Source: Methylomonas sp. MK1
Lineage (GTDB): Bacteria > Pseudomonadota > Gammaproteobacteria > Methylococcales > Methylomonadaceae
Direction: 5' to 3'
Assembly (NCBI RefSeq): GCF_000365425.1
Contig: NZ_AQOV01000001.1
Span: 3,348,001 to 3,412,000 of the forward strand
Length of the DNA stretch: 64,000 nucleotides
Below the pieces are notes generated by a model that was not told the origin of the DNA, did not search any database, and saw only the letters and a list, made by a program, of their open reading frames with translations. Of this stretch, positions 1 through 8,387 are shown piece by piece. Within the stretch, counting starts at the first letter, position 1, and every line of letters begins with the position of its first letter. Both the position numbers and the translations under genes were made by a program.

Positions 1-217
1 CAGCGTGTTCAGCGTGTCCTTGTAAACAGAAAGTCGGCACTTTCATGGCAACCCCCAAGCCCGCCAAAAAGCCCATCTTCGGGAACGCTTGCCAACTGTC
101 CGACAATTTATCGAATTCCCGACAAAAACGCTCAGAATCACAAGGTCAATCTTAGTGAAAAAATGTCGAAAGCCTGATGCCCTTTTTCATGCTAAGGATC
201 AATAGTTCGTTTTGCGG
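1..217. other. Window edge, no supported gene
   Basis: No gene can be supported here. A reading frame without a start is open on the plus strand from the left edge to about base 174, but its translation resembles nothing I know. On the minus strand an ATG at 44-46 could begin a gene running off the left edge, with only 15 codons visible. The stretch also lies downstream of the reverse gene at 218-619. Confidence 0.4.
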
Positions 218-619
218 CTACCAGCGTCCGCGTTGGTGATTCTCGAATCCCGGCATTTGCTGCGGTTGCGGTGGGTAGACGAACCCCCTTACTGGCGGTA
301 ATCCATAATAATCGGCTGGAGCCTGATAGCCGGTCGGAGGCTGAGGAATATAGCCCCGATAACCACCTCGATAGCCCTGAAAATCGTGGTTGCCTTGATT
401 TCTTTGATAGTCTTGATAATCACGATCACGATCACGATCCTGGTCATCATAGTCATTGCTGTAATAGTCTCGGCGATTGTATTGCCGCTGTTCGGGTTGC
501 TGCCGGTATTGTCGTTGCTGCGGCTGTTGACGAGGCGTGTAGACCCAGTCATCTTGATCACCGAAGGCCGTACCTGACAAAAACCAGCCAAATACTAAAA
601 CTATTGCATGCCTAACCAT
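218..619 (-). CDS. Secreted Gln/Tyr/Arg/Asp-rich low-complexity protein
   Basis: A 133-residue protein of unknown function. Residues 1-20 form a clear signal peptide (hydrophobic core, then GTAFG before DQDD). The mature part is low-complexity: a QQ-rich stretch, an Asp-Arg dipeptide run encoded by tandem GATCAC-type hexamers near base 420-440, Tyr/Gly-rich repeats, and a Pro/Gln-rich tail. No cysteine is present after the signal, so it is probably periplasmic or exported rather than a lipoprotein. An excellent AGGAGG ribosome-binding site lies 5 bases before the ATG, supporting real translation. It stands alone. Similar Tyr/Gln/Arg-rich small secreted proteins are usually called hypothetical; I assign no role. 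Confidence 0.6.
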   Translation of the reverse strand: MVRHAIVLVFGWFLSGTAFGDQDDWVYTPRQQPQQRQYRQQPEQRQYNRRDYYSNDYDDQDRDRDRDYQDYQRNQGNHDFQGYRGGYRGYIPQPPTGYQAPADYYGLPPVRGFVYPPQPQQMPGFENHQRGRW

Positions 620-834
620 AAATCCTCCTAAAGTTGGATTTTAGCGAATAAGAGTCAGTTTACTCGAGGATGGCGTCGAGCTCAGGTATTTAGGTGTTGA
701 GTAAATTTGCGCTCAGGCAGATAAATATCTAAAAATTAAATATACATATGCAATTTAATCATTAATAAGCTGAGTGACTGCGCTGGCATAATGAGGTCAC
801 TTATCGAATATTATGAAGTTTAAGGTGATTGTCT

Positions 835-1647
835 ATGAATTTAATGTATACGGCATCCGGATTTGTCGTGGGTATGCTGGTCGGTGTTACCGGTGTTGGC
901 GGCGGTTCGTTGATGACGCCGCTTCTGGTGTTTTTGTTTGGCTTTAAACCGGCCGTCGCGGTAGGCACGGATTTACTGTATGCGTCGATTACGAAAACCG
1001 CCGGGGTGTTTGTTCATCATGGTAAGCATGGTTCAGTGGACTGGAAAATCGTCGGCTGGTTGGCACTGGGTAGTTTGCCTTTCGCCGGTATCACTTTGTA
1101 TGTGCTGAAAAATCTGATGGAGGTCGGCAAGGAAGTGACCGGCGCAATTACGTTTACTTTGGGTGTGGCCTTGTTGCTGACGGCTCTGGCTTTGCTGGTT
1201 CGCAGTATTCTGTTGCGTAAAGCCGCCAAGACGGGGGCAATCGATGACGAGCATAGCAACCAGGAAAACAGCGGCCGCTTTTCGCCGCGCTGGGAAAAAG
1301 TTGCGACGGTGTTTACCGGTGCGGTACTCGGAGTGTTGGTCACTTTATCCTCGGTTGGCGCCGGCGCTTTAGGAACTGTGGCTTTGTTATTTCTATATCC
1401 CAGAATGACCACGTTGAAAATTGTCGGTACCGATTTGGCGCATGCGATTCCTTTAACCGCAGTGGCCGGTTTGGGGCATTTGAGTCTGGGGAATTTCGAC
1501 CTGGATTTGTTGATCAGTTTGTTGCTGGGGTCGGTGCCGGGAATCTGGATCGGCAGTCATCTGAGTGCCAAGATTCCGGAATATTTTCTGCGTCCGGTAC
1601 TGGCAACCTTGCTGCTGGTGATAGGTGTTAAGTTTGTATTGCAGTAG
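835..1647 (+). CDS. TauE/SafE family sulfite/anion exporter (TSUP)
   Basis: A 270-residue inner-membrane protein of the TauE/SafE (TSUP) family, which exports sulfite, sulfoacetate or related organosulfur anions. It shows the two-fold repeat of the family: an N-terminal half starting with a Gly-rich helix (GVTGVGGGSLMTPLL) and an AVGTDLLYA segment, and a C-terminal half with SSVGAGALGTVAL and IVGTDLAHA. About eight hydrophobic helices are visible, with a charged loop around residues 130-155. The frame also opens at a TTG two codons upstream, but ATG 835 has AAGGTG at a good distance. It is monocistronic and ends at a strong hairpin shared with typA. Its substrate cannot be read from sequence. 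Confidence 0.85.
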   Translation: MNLMYTASGFVVGMLVGVTGVGGGSLMTPLLVFLFGFKPAVAVGTDLLYASITKTAGVFVHHGKHGSVDWKIVGWLALGSLPFAGITLYVLKNLMEVGKEVTGAITFTLGVALLLTALALLVRSILLRKAAKTGAIDDEHSNQENSGRFSPRWEKVATVFTGAVLGVLVTLSSVGAGALGTVALLFLYPRMTTLKIVGTDLAHAIPLTAVAGLGHLSLGNFDLDLLISLLLGSVPGIWIGSHLSAKIPEYFLRPVLATLLLVIGVKFVLQ

Positions 1648-1671
1648 AGTCGGAATGAATGGTTTAGTTTG

Positions 1672-1708
1672 AAAAAGCCGTTCTCGTTAGTAACGAGAAC
1701 GGCTTTTT
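1672..1708. terminator. Bidirectional rho-independent terminator
   Basis: A near-perfect hairpin: arm AAAAAGCCGTTCTCGTTA, one central base, then its complement, so the stem is flanked by A-run on one side and T-run on the other. It sits between the converging exporter gene and typA and can serve both strands. Confidence 0.92.
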
Positions 1709-1715
1709 AGTTTGA

Positions 1716-3524
1716 CTATTTCGGTGCGCGTTTGCGTTCGTTTTCAGTCAATAAGATTTTACGTAGACGAATGGATTTAGGCGTCACTTCGACCAGTTCG
1801 TCATCGCTGATAAACTCCAAAGCTTGTTCCAGCGTCATTTTTTGAATTTTGGCGCAGGTCAAGCTGTCGTCAGTACCCGCGGCACGAATATTGGTTAAAG
1901 GCTTGGGTTTGGTTGGGTTAACCACTAAATCACTACTACGGGAATGGATGCCGACTAATTGTCCTTCGTAGATTTCATCACCATTAACCACCAACAACTC
2001 ACCACGCGCTTGCAGCGGATATAGCGAGTAATCGACCGCTTTACCTTTGGCCATGGAGATCAAGACGCCGCGCACGCGACTGCCGACCGCACCTTCTTTC
2101 ACGGGGCCATAATGGTCGAAGACATGATAGAACAAGCCGGATCCGGAGGTTGCCGTCAAGAACTCGGTCTGGAACCCCAATAAGCCCCGGGAAGGCACGA
2201 CATATTCCAGGCGGATACGACCTTTACCATCGGGCACCATGTCTTTCAGGTCGCCTTTACGCTCGCCCAATTTCTCCATGATGGTGCCTTGATGTTGTTC
2301 TTCTACTTCAATCGTGACGTTTTCAAACGGTTCCGATTTAACGCCATCAATTTCGCGAATGATAACTTGTGGACGCGATACGCCCAGCTCGAAGCCTTCG
2401 CGGCGCATGTTTTCGATCAACACCGATAAATGCAACTCGCCGCGACCCGATACTTTAAATTTGTCCGGATCATCGGTGGTTTCAACACGCAGAGCCACGT
2501 TGTGCTGCAACTCTTTTTGTAAACGATCGTAAATCTGGCGGGTGGTAATGAATTTACCTTCTCTGCCGGCAAACGGCGAATTGTTGACCTGGAAGGTCAT
2601 GCTCACGGTTGGTTCATCGACGGATAGCGGCGGCAAGGCAACTACGTTATTAGGGTCGCACAAGGTTTCCGAGATTTTCAGGTTTTCAATACCGCAGAAA
2701 GCAATGATGTCGCCCGCTTGCGCACTTTCCACTTCGACGCGTTCCAATCCATGGAAACCATACAATTTCAACATCCGACCGCTACGATTTTTACCTTCGT
2801 TATCCACGATGGTTAACGGCATATTGCGCGTTACTTTGCCGTGTTGAATGCGACCGATACCGATAACGCCGACATAGGAGTTGTAATCCAGGCTGATGAC
2901 CTGCATTTGGAAGGGCGCGTCCACTTCAACCGGCGGCGGCGCTACTTTATCGACAATAGTTTGAAACAGCGGTGTCATATCGCCGCCGGATACGTCGGCT
3001 TCCAAACCGGCAAAACCGTTCAACGCGGAGGCGTAAACAATCGGGAAATCCAGCTGCTCATCAGTGGCGCCGAGGTTATCGAACAAATCAAAAGTTTGAT
3101 CGACGACCCAATCAGGGCGGGCGCCCGGGCGATCGACTTTGTTGATGACGACGATGGGTTTTAAACCCAAAGCAAAGGCTTTTTTGGTGACAAAGCGGGT
3201 TTGCGGCATCGGGCCGTCAACGGCATCCACTAGCAATAAAACCGAATCCACCATCGATAAAACCCGTTCGACTTCGCCACCGAAGTCGGCGTGGCCCGGA
3301 GTGTCGACGATATTGATGTGATAGCCGTTCCAGTCGATCGCGGTGTTTTTTGCCAGAATGGTAATGCCACGTTCTTTTTCCAGCGCGTTGGAGTCCATCA
3401 CCCGTTCGTCGACTTTGGTGTGCGCGTCGAAGGTGCCGGACTGTTGCAACAATTGATCGACGAGGGTGGTTTTGCCATGGTCGACGTGAGCGATGATCGC
3501 GATGTTTCTAAGTTTTTCTATCAC
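1716..3524 (-). CDS. typA: Ribosome-associated translational GTPase TypA/BipA
   Basis: A 602-residue full-length TypA/BipA, a ribosome-binding GTPase related to EF-G that acts in 50S assembly and in stress and cold adaptation. G1 AHVDHGKTT is at residues 12-20, the switch RGITI near 52-56, G3 DTPGH at 74-78 and G4 NKVD at 128-131, followed by domain II, the EF-G-like domain III ([20 protein letters not shown]) and the BipA-specific C-terminal domain. The start codon is GTG (3522-3524); no Shine-Dalgarno is evident just upstream, but the first residues match the family exactly. It converges on the exporter gene and is monocistronic or co-read with the rhodanese behind it. Confidence 0.97.
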   Translation of the reverse strand: MIEKLRNIAIIAHVDHGKTTLVDQLLQQSGTFDAHTKVDERVMDSNALEKERGITILAKNTAIDWNGYHINIVDTPGHADFGGEVERVLSMVDSVLLLVDAVDGPMPQTRFVTKKAFALGLKPIVVINKVDRPGARPDWVVDQTFDLFDNLGATDEQLDFPIVYASALNGFAGLEADVSGGDMTPLFQTIVDKVAPPPVEVDAPFQMQVISLDYNSYVGVIGIGRIQHGKVTRNMPLTIVDNEGKNRSGRMLKLYGFHGLERVEVESAQAGDIIAFCGIENLKISETLCDPNNVVALPPLSVDEPTVSMTFQVNNSPFAGREGKFITTRQIYDRLQKELQHNVALRVETTDDPDKFKVSGRGELHLSVLIENMRREGFELGVSRPQVIIREIDGVKSEPFENVTIEVEEQHQGTIMEKLGERKGDLKDMVPDGKGRIRLEYVVPSRGLLGFQTEFLTATSGSGLFYHVFDHYGPVKEGAVGSRVRGVLISMAKGKAVDYSLYPLQARGELLVVNGDEIYEGQLVGIHSRSSDLVVNPTKPKPLTNIRAAGTDDSLTCAKIQKMTLEQALEFISDDELVEVTPKSIRLRKILLTENERKRAPK

Positions 3525-3594
3525 AATAATTTACTAGATGATTTTTAAGGAACAGATAGGCCGAACGGACAAGCCGCCCAGCGGGATTTAGTTT

Positions 3595-3616
3595 TGGTTT
3601 CCGCGCTGGCGCGGAC
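3595..3616 (-). terminator. Possible weak terminator after the rhodanese gene
   Basis: A GC-rich hairpin (about 8 pairs, CCGCG core) lies just downstream of the reverse rhodanese gene and upstream of typA. On the reverse strand it is followed only by an A/C-rich tract, not a T-run, so termination is uncertain and read-through into typA is possible. Confidence 0.35.
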
Positions 3617-3632
3617 CGATTGGCTTGAGGGA

Positions 3633-4025
3633 TTAACTTTGTTGCCAAGGCAAGCCGTGAAAACGCCAGCCGCCAGTATTGCCGCGATGCTTGTTTTCAT
3701 CCAGCGGGCCTTCGAAGCCTTCCAGAATGTTGATCAGGTGCTCGTAGCCCGCAGCTTCCAGGGCTTTGGCAGCGTCTACAGAACGTTGTCCGCTGCGGCA
3801 CAACAGCAGAATCGGCGTGGCTTTATTCGGGGCGTGCTGCCGCACTTGGTCTACGAAACCCGTGTTTAACTGCATGCCCGGAAATTCTTTCCAAGCGACA
3901 TGAATCGCTTGCGGCGGATGGCCGACAAAGCTGTGTTCGATGGCTGTTCTAACGTCGATCAATACCGCTGCCGGATTGGTTTGTAATACAGCCCAGGACT
4001 GTTTGGGGTCGAGATTTTCTATCAT
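3633..4025 (-). CDS. Single-domain rhodanese-like sulfurtransferase
   Basis: A 130-residue cytosolic single rhodanese domain. The active-site loop CRSGQRS begins with Cys76, the residue that carries the persulfide; the N-terminal part has VLIDVRTAIEHSFVGHPPQAIHV, the CH2A-type motif of the family. Its C-terminal segment (residues 100-130, LEGFEGPLDENKHRG) matches the subgroup often annotated as rhodanese-related sulfurtransferase in gammaproteobacteria. It lies 12 bases behind the upstream methyltransferase gene on the same strand, so LysR gene, methyltransferase and rhodanese may be co-transcribed. The physiological sulfur acceptor is unknown. Confidence 0.9.
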   Translation of the reverse strand: MIENLDPKQSWAVLQTNPAAVLIDVRTAIEHSFVGHPPQAIHVAWKEFPGMQLNTGFVDQVRQHAPNKATPILLLCRSGQRSVDAAKALEAAGYEHLINILEGFEGPLDENKHRGNTGGWRFHGLPWQQS

Positions 4026-4037
4026 TAATTTACCGCT

Positions 4038-4607
4038 TCATTTTTGCCCGATAAAACAGGCTTCGTTTCTATTGCCGAATCGCACATCGCCGAGTTTTGC
4101 GTATTCTTGGTAAAAAACCACACTTAAGGGGCTGAATAGCCGCAATAATTCGTTGTTTGCCAGTAAATACTCGGGATTGCTGGGGCCTTGTTGGTCAAGT
4201 TTGTTGCGGGTAAATGTTTGATAAAACAGCAGGCCGCCCGGTTTCAAGGCTGCCATTATCGCATTACACAGGGTTCGGTCAAGAAAACGACAGATGACAA
4301 TCACATCGTAAGCCTGTTGCGCCAGTGTTTCGGCGCTGATATGGCATTGCTGAGTGGCGATTGACAGGCCTTTTTCGGTAGTTTGTTGTTGCAATATTTG
4401 TAAAGCGACCGAGGAAATATCCCAAGCGTCCACATCAAGGCCGGACTCGGCCAGGAGGACGGCGTTGCCGCCCAGGCCGCAGGCCAAGTCCAGCGCTTTG
4501 CCCTGCTTGGGTAGCAAGTACTGGTGTTGGCTCAGCACCTCGGCAGGGAGTGGCGGAGAGCAGGCATTTCGGTAAATGGTATCCCACTTGTCTTGCAATT
4601 CGGTCAT
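4038..4607 (-). CDS. Class I SAM-dependent methyltransferase (TehB-like)
   Basis: A 189-residue cytosolic methyltransferase. Motif I, LDLACGLGGN, is at residues 39-48 and is followed by an acidic residue at the end of strand 2 (DAWDIS); YDVIVICRFLDR is the motif IV region. It resembles the tellurite-resistance TehB / thiopurine-type group. The open frame extends another 100 codons upstream, but that part reads through the regulator gene; ATG 4605-4607 overlaps the stop of the regulator as ATGA, so this is the true start and translation is coupled. Its substrate is unknown. Confidence 0.85.
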   Translation of the reverse strand: MTELQDKWDTIYRNACSPPLPAEVLSQHQYLLPKQGKALDLACGLGGNAVLLAESGLDVDAWDISSVALQILQQQTTEKGLSIATQQCHISAETLAQQAYDVIVICRFLDRTLCNAIMAALKPGGLLFYQTFTRNKLDQQGPSNPEYLLANNELLRLFSPLSVVFYQEYAKLGDVRFGNRNEACFIGQK

Positions 4608-5506
4608 GGGTTCATGCCGATCCGATGCGGTAGCCAGGCTTGAATAAACTCTAAAAACGAACGTACTTTGGCCGACAAATATTTGCGGTGCGGGTACACT
4701 GCATAAATTTCCAGCGGTGCGATACCGTATTGCTCCATCACTACTTGCAGCCGGCCTTGCTCGATGTCGCGGCCGACGATATAGCGCGGCAACATGATCA
4801 GGCCCAAGCCATTCACCGCGGCGTTGCGGATCGGATCGGCCATATTGGCCTGCATCCTGCCCGTGACGGTGACAGTGCGCTCCCCGAGAATGCCCTTGAA
4901 GCGCCATTTGTTCCGCGGCGGGATCGCCCAGTTGATCAAGCAGCTATGGTCTTCCAGGTCTTCCGGGTCTTGCGGAGTGCCATGTGCTTTAAGATATTCC
5001 GGGGACGCGCAAACGACCAGCGAGGAACTGGCCAACTTTCGGGCTACCAGGCTAGTGTCGTTGAGTTGTCCCAAATAAATAGCCAGATCGACGCCCTCAT
5101 CGATTAAATCGACTTGTCCGCCTTTCAGCACCATCTCTACGGAGAGGTCGGGGTAGTTTTTTAGATATTCGGTCAAGCCCGGCGAAATATGGCTGGCGCC
5201 GATGACCGGTGGCGCCAGAATTTTTAGGGTGCCGCGCGGCTCTGTTTGTAGGTGAGTGATCGCCGATTCCATCTCCGCTACGTCCAGTAGAACTTGCTGG
5301 CAACGCTCCAGGTAAGCCTCGCCGGCTTCCGTCAGGCTTAAGCTGCGGGTCGTACGGTTGAACAGGCGCGTGTTCAGTTCGCTTTCCAACTGCATGATAT
5401 GTTTAGTCGCCATAGCCCTGGAAATATCAAGGTCCTTGGCGGCTCCGGCAAAGCTGCCCGCTTTGGCGACGCGGACAAAGACATTCATGCTGGTTAGTTT
5501 GTCCAT
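4604..5506 (-). CDS. LysR-family transcriptional regulator
   Basis: A 300-residue LysR-type regulator. The winged helix-turn-helix covers residues 1-60 (FVRVAKAGSFAGAAKDLDISRAMATKHI region), followed by a linker helix and the effector-binding domain from about residue 88. It belongs to the large subgroup starting MDKLTSMNVFVRVA. A GGAGATACC ribosome-binding site precedes the ATG. The gene is divergent from the small membrane-protein gene, and a perfect 18-bp palindrome lies in the shared spacer, a candidate operator. It is translationally coupled to the methyltransferase downstream, which is therefore under the same promoter. The inducer is unknown. Confidence 0.92.
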   Translation of the reverse strand: MDKLTSMNVFVRVAKAGSFAGAAKDLDISRAMATKHIMQLESELNTRLFNRTTRSLSLTEAGEAYLERCQQVLLDVAEMESAITHLQTEPRGTLKILAPPVIGASHISPGLTEYLKNYPDLSVEMVLKGGQVDLIDEGVDLAIYLGQLNDTSLVARKLASSSLVVCASPEYLKAHGTPQDPEDLEDHSCLINWAIPPRNKWRFKGILGERTVTVTGRMQANMADPIRNAAVNGLGLIMLPRYIVGRDIEQGRLQVVMEQYGIAPLEIYAVYPHRKYLSAKVRSFLEFIQAWLPHRIGMNP

Positions 5507-5543
5507 GGTATCTCCTGGAAAGTAAAAAAATCACCAAAAAGCG

Positions 5544-5580
5544 TTGACATTTCTATTGTTTCTAAATTGTATACAATTTA
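5544..5580. promoter_or_regulatory. Promoter-like TTGACA and perfect 18-bp palindrome
   Basis: TAAATTGTATACAATTTA at 5563-5580 is a perfect palindrome, preceded by TTGACA at 5544-5549 on the plus strand. It lies 57 bases before the LysR start and 117 bases before the small gene at 5697. An ATTGT-N2-ACAAT core is typical of LysR or GntR operators; autoregulation by the adjacent LysR protein is inferred. Confidence 0.6.
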
Positions 5581-5696
5581 TTTAGTAAAAGCCTAATTGT
5601 AAACTTTTTTCTATCCTGTATAGTGCGCTGCAACTGAAGAGCAAGCGCATGAAGTCTTGTCAAGCGCAAGATTTAAAAATAGAGAATTTGAGCACA

Positions 5697-5864
5697 ATGA
5701 ACGACTTTAAAAAAGACATCTTGATCGGCGTTCTTTTTATTGTCGGTGTTTGGAGCTTTATTTCCGGCTTGTTCGTCATCTCCACAATGTTATTCGCTGC
5801 CACTTCCATATTTAGCAATATGTCGACTAAGGCGCTGCTGAATAGCCGATCCAAGAATTTGTAA
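5697..5864 (+). CDS. Small membrane protein, unknown function
   Basis: A predicted 55-residue protein (MNDFKKDILIG start) with one long hydrophobic stretch, residues 8-34, that could form one long or two short membrane helices, and a polar Ser/Asn/Lys tail. The frame is open to an earlier ATG at 5649 giving 71 residues; neither start has a strong ribosome-binding site, so the start is uncertain. The gene is followed by two successive terminator hairpins and is divergent from the LysR gene, sharing the palindromic operator region. No family recognised; it may instead be a transcribed small RNA. Confidence 0.45.
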   Translation: MNDFKKDILIGVLFIVGVWSFISGLFVISTMLFAATSIFSNMSTKALLNSRSKNL

Positions 5865-5888
5865 CTACCTCCTGGTGTTGTAATAACG

Positions 5889-5961
5889 AGCGGAACCTCC
5901 TTCTAAGCACTCCGCTGGTTTTTTTGCCTTCCTCTGCGCAAGCATAGGGAGGCTTTTTTTT
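5889..5961 (+). terminator. Tandem rho-independent terminators
   Basis: Two hairpins in series. The first has arms AGCGGA (5889-5894) and TCCGCT (5911-5916) followed by a 7-T run. The second has an 8-pair stem (5926-5933 with 5946-5953, one G-T pair) followed by eight T. They isolate hisE from upstream transcription. Confidence 0.8.
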
Positions 5962-5976
5962 GCCGATAGATTTTTT

Positions 5977-6003
5977 TTGGCTGTTTCGGCAACGTGCTAT
6001 GAT
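5977..6003 (+). promoter_or_regulatory. Putative promoter of the hisE-tat operon
   Basis: TATGAT at 5998-6003 forms a good -10 element 30 bases before hisE; a TTGGCT at 5977-5982 is a possible -35 with a short 15-base spacer. It starts right after the tandem terminators. Confidence 0.4.
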
Positions 6004-6032
6004 TTTGCAATTTTCAATCTAAACAAAAGCTA

Positions 6033-6353
6033 ATGAGCGAAGTTTTACAGCAATTGGCCCAGGTTCTTGAACAGCGTAAGCTGCAAACTGCCGATCAGTC
6101 CTACGTAGCCAGTTTATACTCCAAGGGATTGGATCATATTTTGAAAAAAATAGGCGAGGAAGCCACCGAAACGGTGATTGCCGCCAAAGACGGCGATAAG
6201 GATAAAATAGTGTATGAAACCGCCGATCTTTGGTTTCACTGCATGGTGATGTTGGCGCATCAGGAACTCGGGCCGGAACATGTGATCAATGAGTTGCAAA
6301 GGCGCTTCGGATTGTCCGGTTTACAGGAAAAAGCGCAGCGCGATGTTTCCTGA
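6033..6353 (+). CDS. hisE: Phosphoribosyl-ATP pyrophosphatase HisE
   Basis: A 106-residue HisE, which hydrolyses phosphoribosyl-ATP to phosphoribosyl-AMP and pyrophosphate, the second step of histidine synthesis. The MazG-like metal-binding helix is visible as [15 protein letters not shown], and [13 protein letters not shown] supplies the second acidic helix. The protein is stand-alone, not fused to HisI. It is the first gene of a hisE-tatABC-yggS run, an order common in gammaproteobacteria; 23 bases separate it from tatA. Confidence 0.95.
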   Translation: MSEVLQQLAQVLEQRKLQTADQSYVASLYSKGLDHILKKIGEEATETVIAAKDGDKDKIVYETADLWFHCMVMLAHQELGPEHVINELQRRFGLSGLQEKAQRDVS

Positions 6354-6376
6354 TGGTTAAAATTAAGGAGTGAACA

Positions 6377-6592
6377 ATGGGTTTAAGCATCCCTCATTTA
6401 TTAGTAGTGTTAGTTATCGTGATCTTGGTGTTTGGCACCAAGCGTCTGAAGAATATTGGCGCCGATCTCGGCGAGGCGATTAGGGGATTCCGTTCGGCTG
6501 TTAAGGAAGGTAGCGAAGATAAGGCGATTGCAAGTAAGGAAGAAGAGCCTTTGGAAGGCGAAGTGACTAATAAAGAAAAAGATCGGGCTTAG
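6377..6592 (+). CDS. tatA: Twin-arginine translocase subunit TatA
   Basis: A 71-residue TatA. One short membrane helix (residues 4-20, starting just after GLSIPH) is followed by the conserved [20 protein letters not shown] amphipathic helix and a charged tail. TatA oligomers form the pore of the Tat export pathway for folded proteins. An AAGGAG site precedes the ATG. It is 8 bases from tatB. Confidence 0.96.
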   Translation: MGLSIPHLLVVLVIVILVFGTKRLKNIGADLGEAIRGFRSAVKEGSEDKAIASKEEEPLEGEVTNKEKDRA

Positions 6593-6600
6593 TCTGCGAT

Positions 6601-6924
6601 ATGTTCGATGTCGGCTTTTCAGAATTGTTGATGGTTGGGTTGGTGGCGCTATTGGTGCTAGGCCCGGAAAAATTGCCGAAAGCGGCCCGCTTGGCTGGGT
6701 TTTGGGTAGGAAAGGCCCGTACTGTGCTGGCGACTGCTAAGGCGGAAATTAAACAGGAATTGCACGCCGAGGAGATGCGCCAGTTAATCCAGCAACAGTC
6801 CATAGCCGGCGAATTGCAGAAAGTGGTGCAGGATACTCAGTCGGCCCTTGACGATATTAACTTCAATGCTCAGGCAGCGACCGAAATCAATCAGGACGAT
6901 GACAAACCAAGCACCGCTGGATAA
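6601..6924 (+). CDS. tatB: Twin-arginine translocase subunit TatB
   Basis: A 107-residue TatB. It starts MFDVGFSELLMVGLVALLVLGPEKLP, the family signature with a glutamate in the membrane helix and the GPEKLP turn, then a long amphipathic helix rich in Glu/Gln/Ala. TatB binds the twin-arginine signal together with TatC. Its 3' end overlaps the start of tatC by 26 bases in another frame, so the two are translationally coupled. Confidence 0.95.
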   Translation: MFDVGFSELLMVGLVALLVLGPEKLPKAARLAGFWVGKARTVLATAKAEIKQELHAEEMRQLIQQQSIAGELQKVVQDTQSALDDINFNAQAATEINQDDDKPSTAG

Positions 6925-7654
6925 CGAGCAGTCTTTTTTTAGCCATTTAGTCGAACTGCGCGACCGTCTGTTAAAGGTGGTGCTATGCGTGCTACTGGTG
7001 TTTGTCGGTACCGCAAGCTACGCCAACGAGATTTATGCCTATCTGGCCGAGCCGCTGTTGCAGCATATGCCGAAAAACAGCACGATGATCGCCATCGATG
7101 TAGCATCGCCGTTTTTCACGCCGTTCAAACTCGCATTCGTAGTTGCGGTGTTTATTTCCATTCCCTTCATTCTTTACCAGTTCTGGGGCTTTGTGGCGCC
7201 TGGCTTATATCGTCATGAAAAGCTGATGGTGGCGCCGTTGCTATTGGCTAGCACGTTGTTGTTTTACAGTGGCGCGGCCTTCGCCTATTTTCTGGTATTC
7301 CCGTTGGTATTCGGCTATCTCACGTCGGCGGCGCCGGCCGGGGTGGCGGTGATGACCGATATAGCCACTTATCTGGATTTTGTTTTGGCGATGTTTTTTG
7401 CCTTCGGATTGTCGTTCGAAATTCCGATTTTCACTATCGTATTGGTCTGGACCGGCATCATCACCCCCGAGACGCTGTCTGAAAAGAGGCCGTATGTCAT
7501 CGTCGGAGTGTTTGTCATCGCGATGTTTTTGACGCCGCCCGACGCTTTGTCGCAAACCCTGTTGGCAGTGCCGATGTGGCTGTTGTTTGAATCCGGATTG
7601 CTGTTTTCGCGCTTATTTGTCAAAAAAGAATCGGCGGCTGAGGATCGTGAATAG
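6899..7654 (+). CDS. tatC: Twin-arginine translocase subunit TatC
   Basis: A 251-residue TatC, the six-helix membrane subunit that recognises the RR signal peptide. The N-terminal signature FFSHLVELRDRLLK and a run of six hydrophobic helices are visible. The frame is open 17 codons further upstream inside tatB, but ATG 6899 gives the expected N-terminus (MTNQAPLDNEQ). Its stop codon is overlapped by the next gene. Confidence 0.95.
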   Translation: MTNQAPLDNEQSFFSHLVELRDRLLKVVLCVLLVFVGTASYANEIYAYLAEPLLQHMPKNSTMIAIDVASPFFTPFKLAFVVAVFISIPFILYQFWGFVAPGLYRHEKLMVAPLLLASTLLFYSGAAFAYFLVFPLVFGYLTSAAPAGVAVMTDIATYLDFVLAMFFAFGLSFEIPIFTIVLVWTGIITPETLSEKRPYVIVGVFVIAMFLTPPDALSQTLLAVPMWLLFESGLLFSRLFVKKESAAEDRE

Positions 7655-8330
7655 TATCGCTCAGCGTTTCGCCAATGTAAGCAAGCAACTCCGCCAGGCC
7701 GAAATCGATTCACAACGTCCGCTTGGTAGTGTGCAACTGTTGGCCGTCAGCAAGACCAAGCCAGCGGCTGATATAGCCGCTGCATACCGGATTGGTCAGC
7801 GCCATTTCGGCGAAAACTATTTGCAGGAAGCGCTGAAAAAGCAACTGGAATTGGCGGCTTTTAACATTAGCTGGCATTTCATCGGGCCGCTTCAATCCAA
7901 TAAAACTAAGGCAATTGCCCAGCACTTTGCCTGGGTGCACAGTGTTGATCGTCTGAAAGTAGCCGAGCGCCTCAGCGAGCAGCGTCCGGACTATTTGCCG
8001 CCGCTGAATATCTGTTTACAAATCAATATCAGCGATGAAGCCAGCAAATCCGGGATTGAGTTGGCCGATTTGCCGGAGCTGATCGAGCAAGTTAGCAAAT
8101 TGCCGAATTTGCGTTTGCGCGGCGTGATGGCGATTCCGGAGCCGCAGCAGGATTATCAGGCGCAATGCCTGCCGTATCGGCAGCTCTATCAGGCAGTGCG
8201 GCAACTTGATCGTAACGATCTCGATACCTTTTCGTTTGGGATGAGTGGTGATTTGCAGGCGGCGGTTGCCGAAGGTTCAACATTGGTGCGGATTGGCACG
8301 GCGCTGTTCGGCGAGCGTCCTAGCCAATAA
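7647..8330 (+). CDS. yggS: PLP homeostasis protein (YggS/PLPBP family)
   Basis: A 227-residue fold-III pyridoxal-phosphate binding protein of the YggS/PROSC family, which buffers cellular PLP and has no known catalytic activity. The PLP lysine sits in LLAVSKTKPA; RHFGENYLQEA and WHFIGPLQSNK are family signatures, and SFGMSGDLQAAVAEGSTLVRIGTALFG forms the phosphate-binding end. GTG 7647 is chosen as start: it overlaps the tatC stop by 8 bases, has TGAGGA just before it, and gives the normal length. The longer frame inside tatC is rejected. Confidence 0.93.
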   Translation: MNSIAQRFANVSKQLRQAEIDSQRPLGSVQLLAVSKTKPAADIAAAYRIGQRHFGENYLQEALKKQLELAAFNISWHFIGPLQSNKTKAIAQHFAWVHSVDRLKVAERLSEQRPDYLPPLNICLQINISDEASKSGIELADLPELIEQVSKLPNLRLRGVMAIPEPQQDYQAQCLPYRQLYQAVRQLDRNDLDTFSFGMSGDLQAAVAEGSTLVRIGTALFGERPSQ

Positions 8331-8387
8331 TTTGTTTTTAATGGATAATGGCGGCTATTTTCCGATAAATCCCCATTTTTCAACGCG

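Noticed and set aside
420..440. Short tandem GATCAC repeats as a CRISPR or VNTR array
   Set aside because: Only a few hexamers, in frame inside a gene and coding Asp-Arg; no spacers.
271..615. Plus-strand frame opposite the secreted low-complexity protein
   Set aside because: Antisense shadow; the minus-strand frame has a signal peptide and AGGAGG.
4608..4907. N-terminal extension of the methyltransferase
   Set aside because: Reads through the LysR gene in another frame with Arg/His-rich shadow sequence; the ATGA overlap marks the true start.
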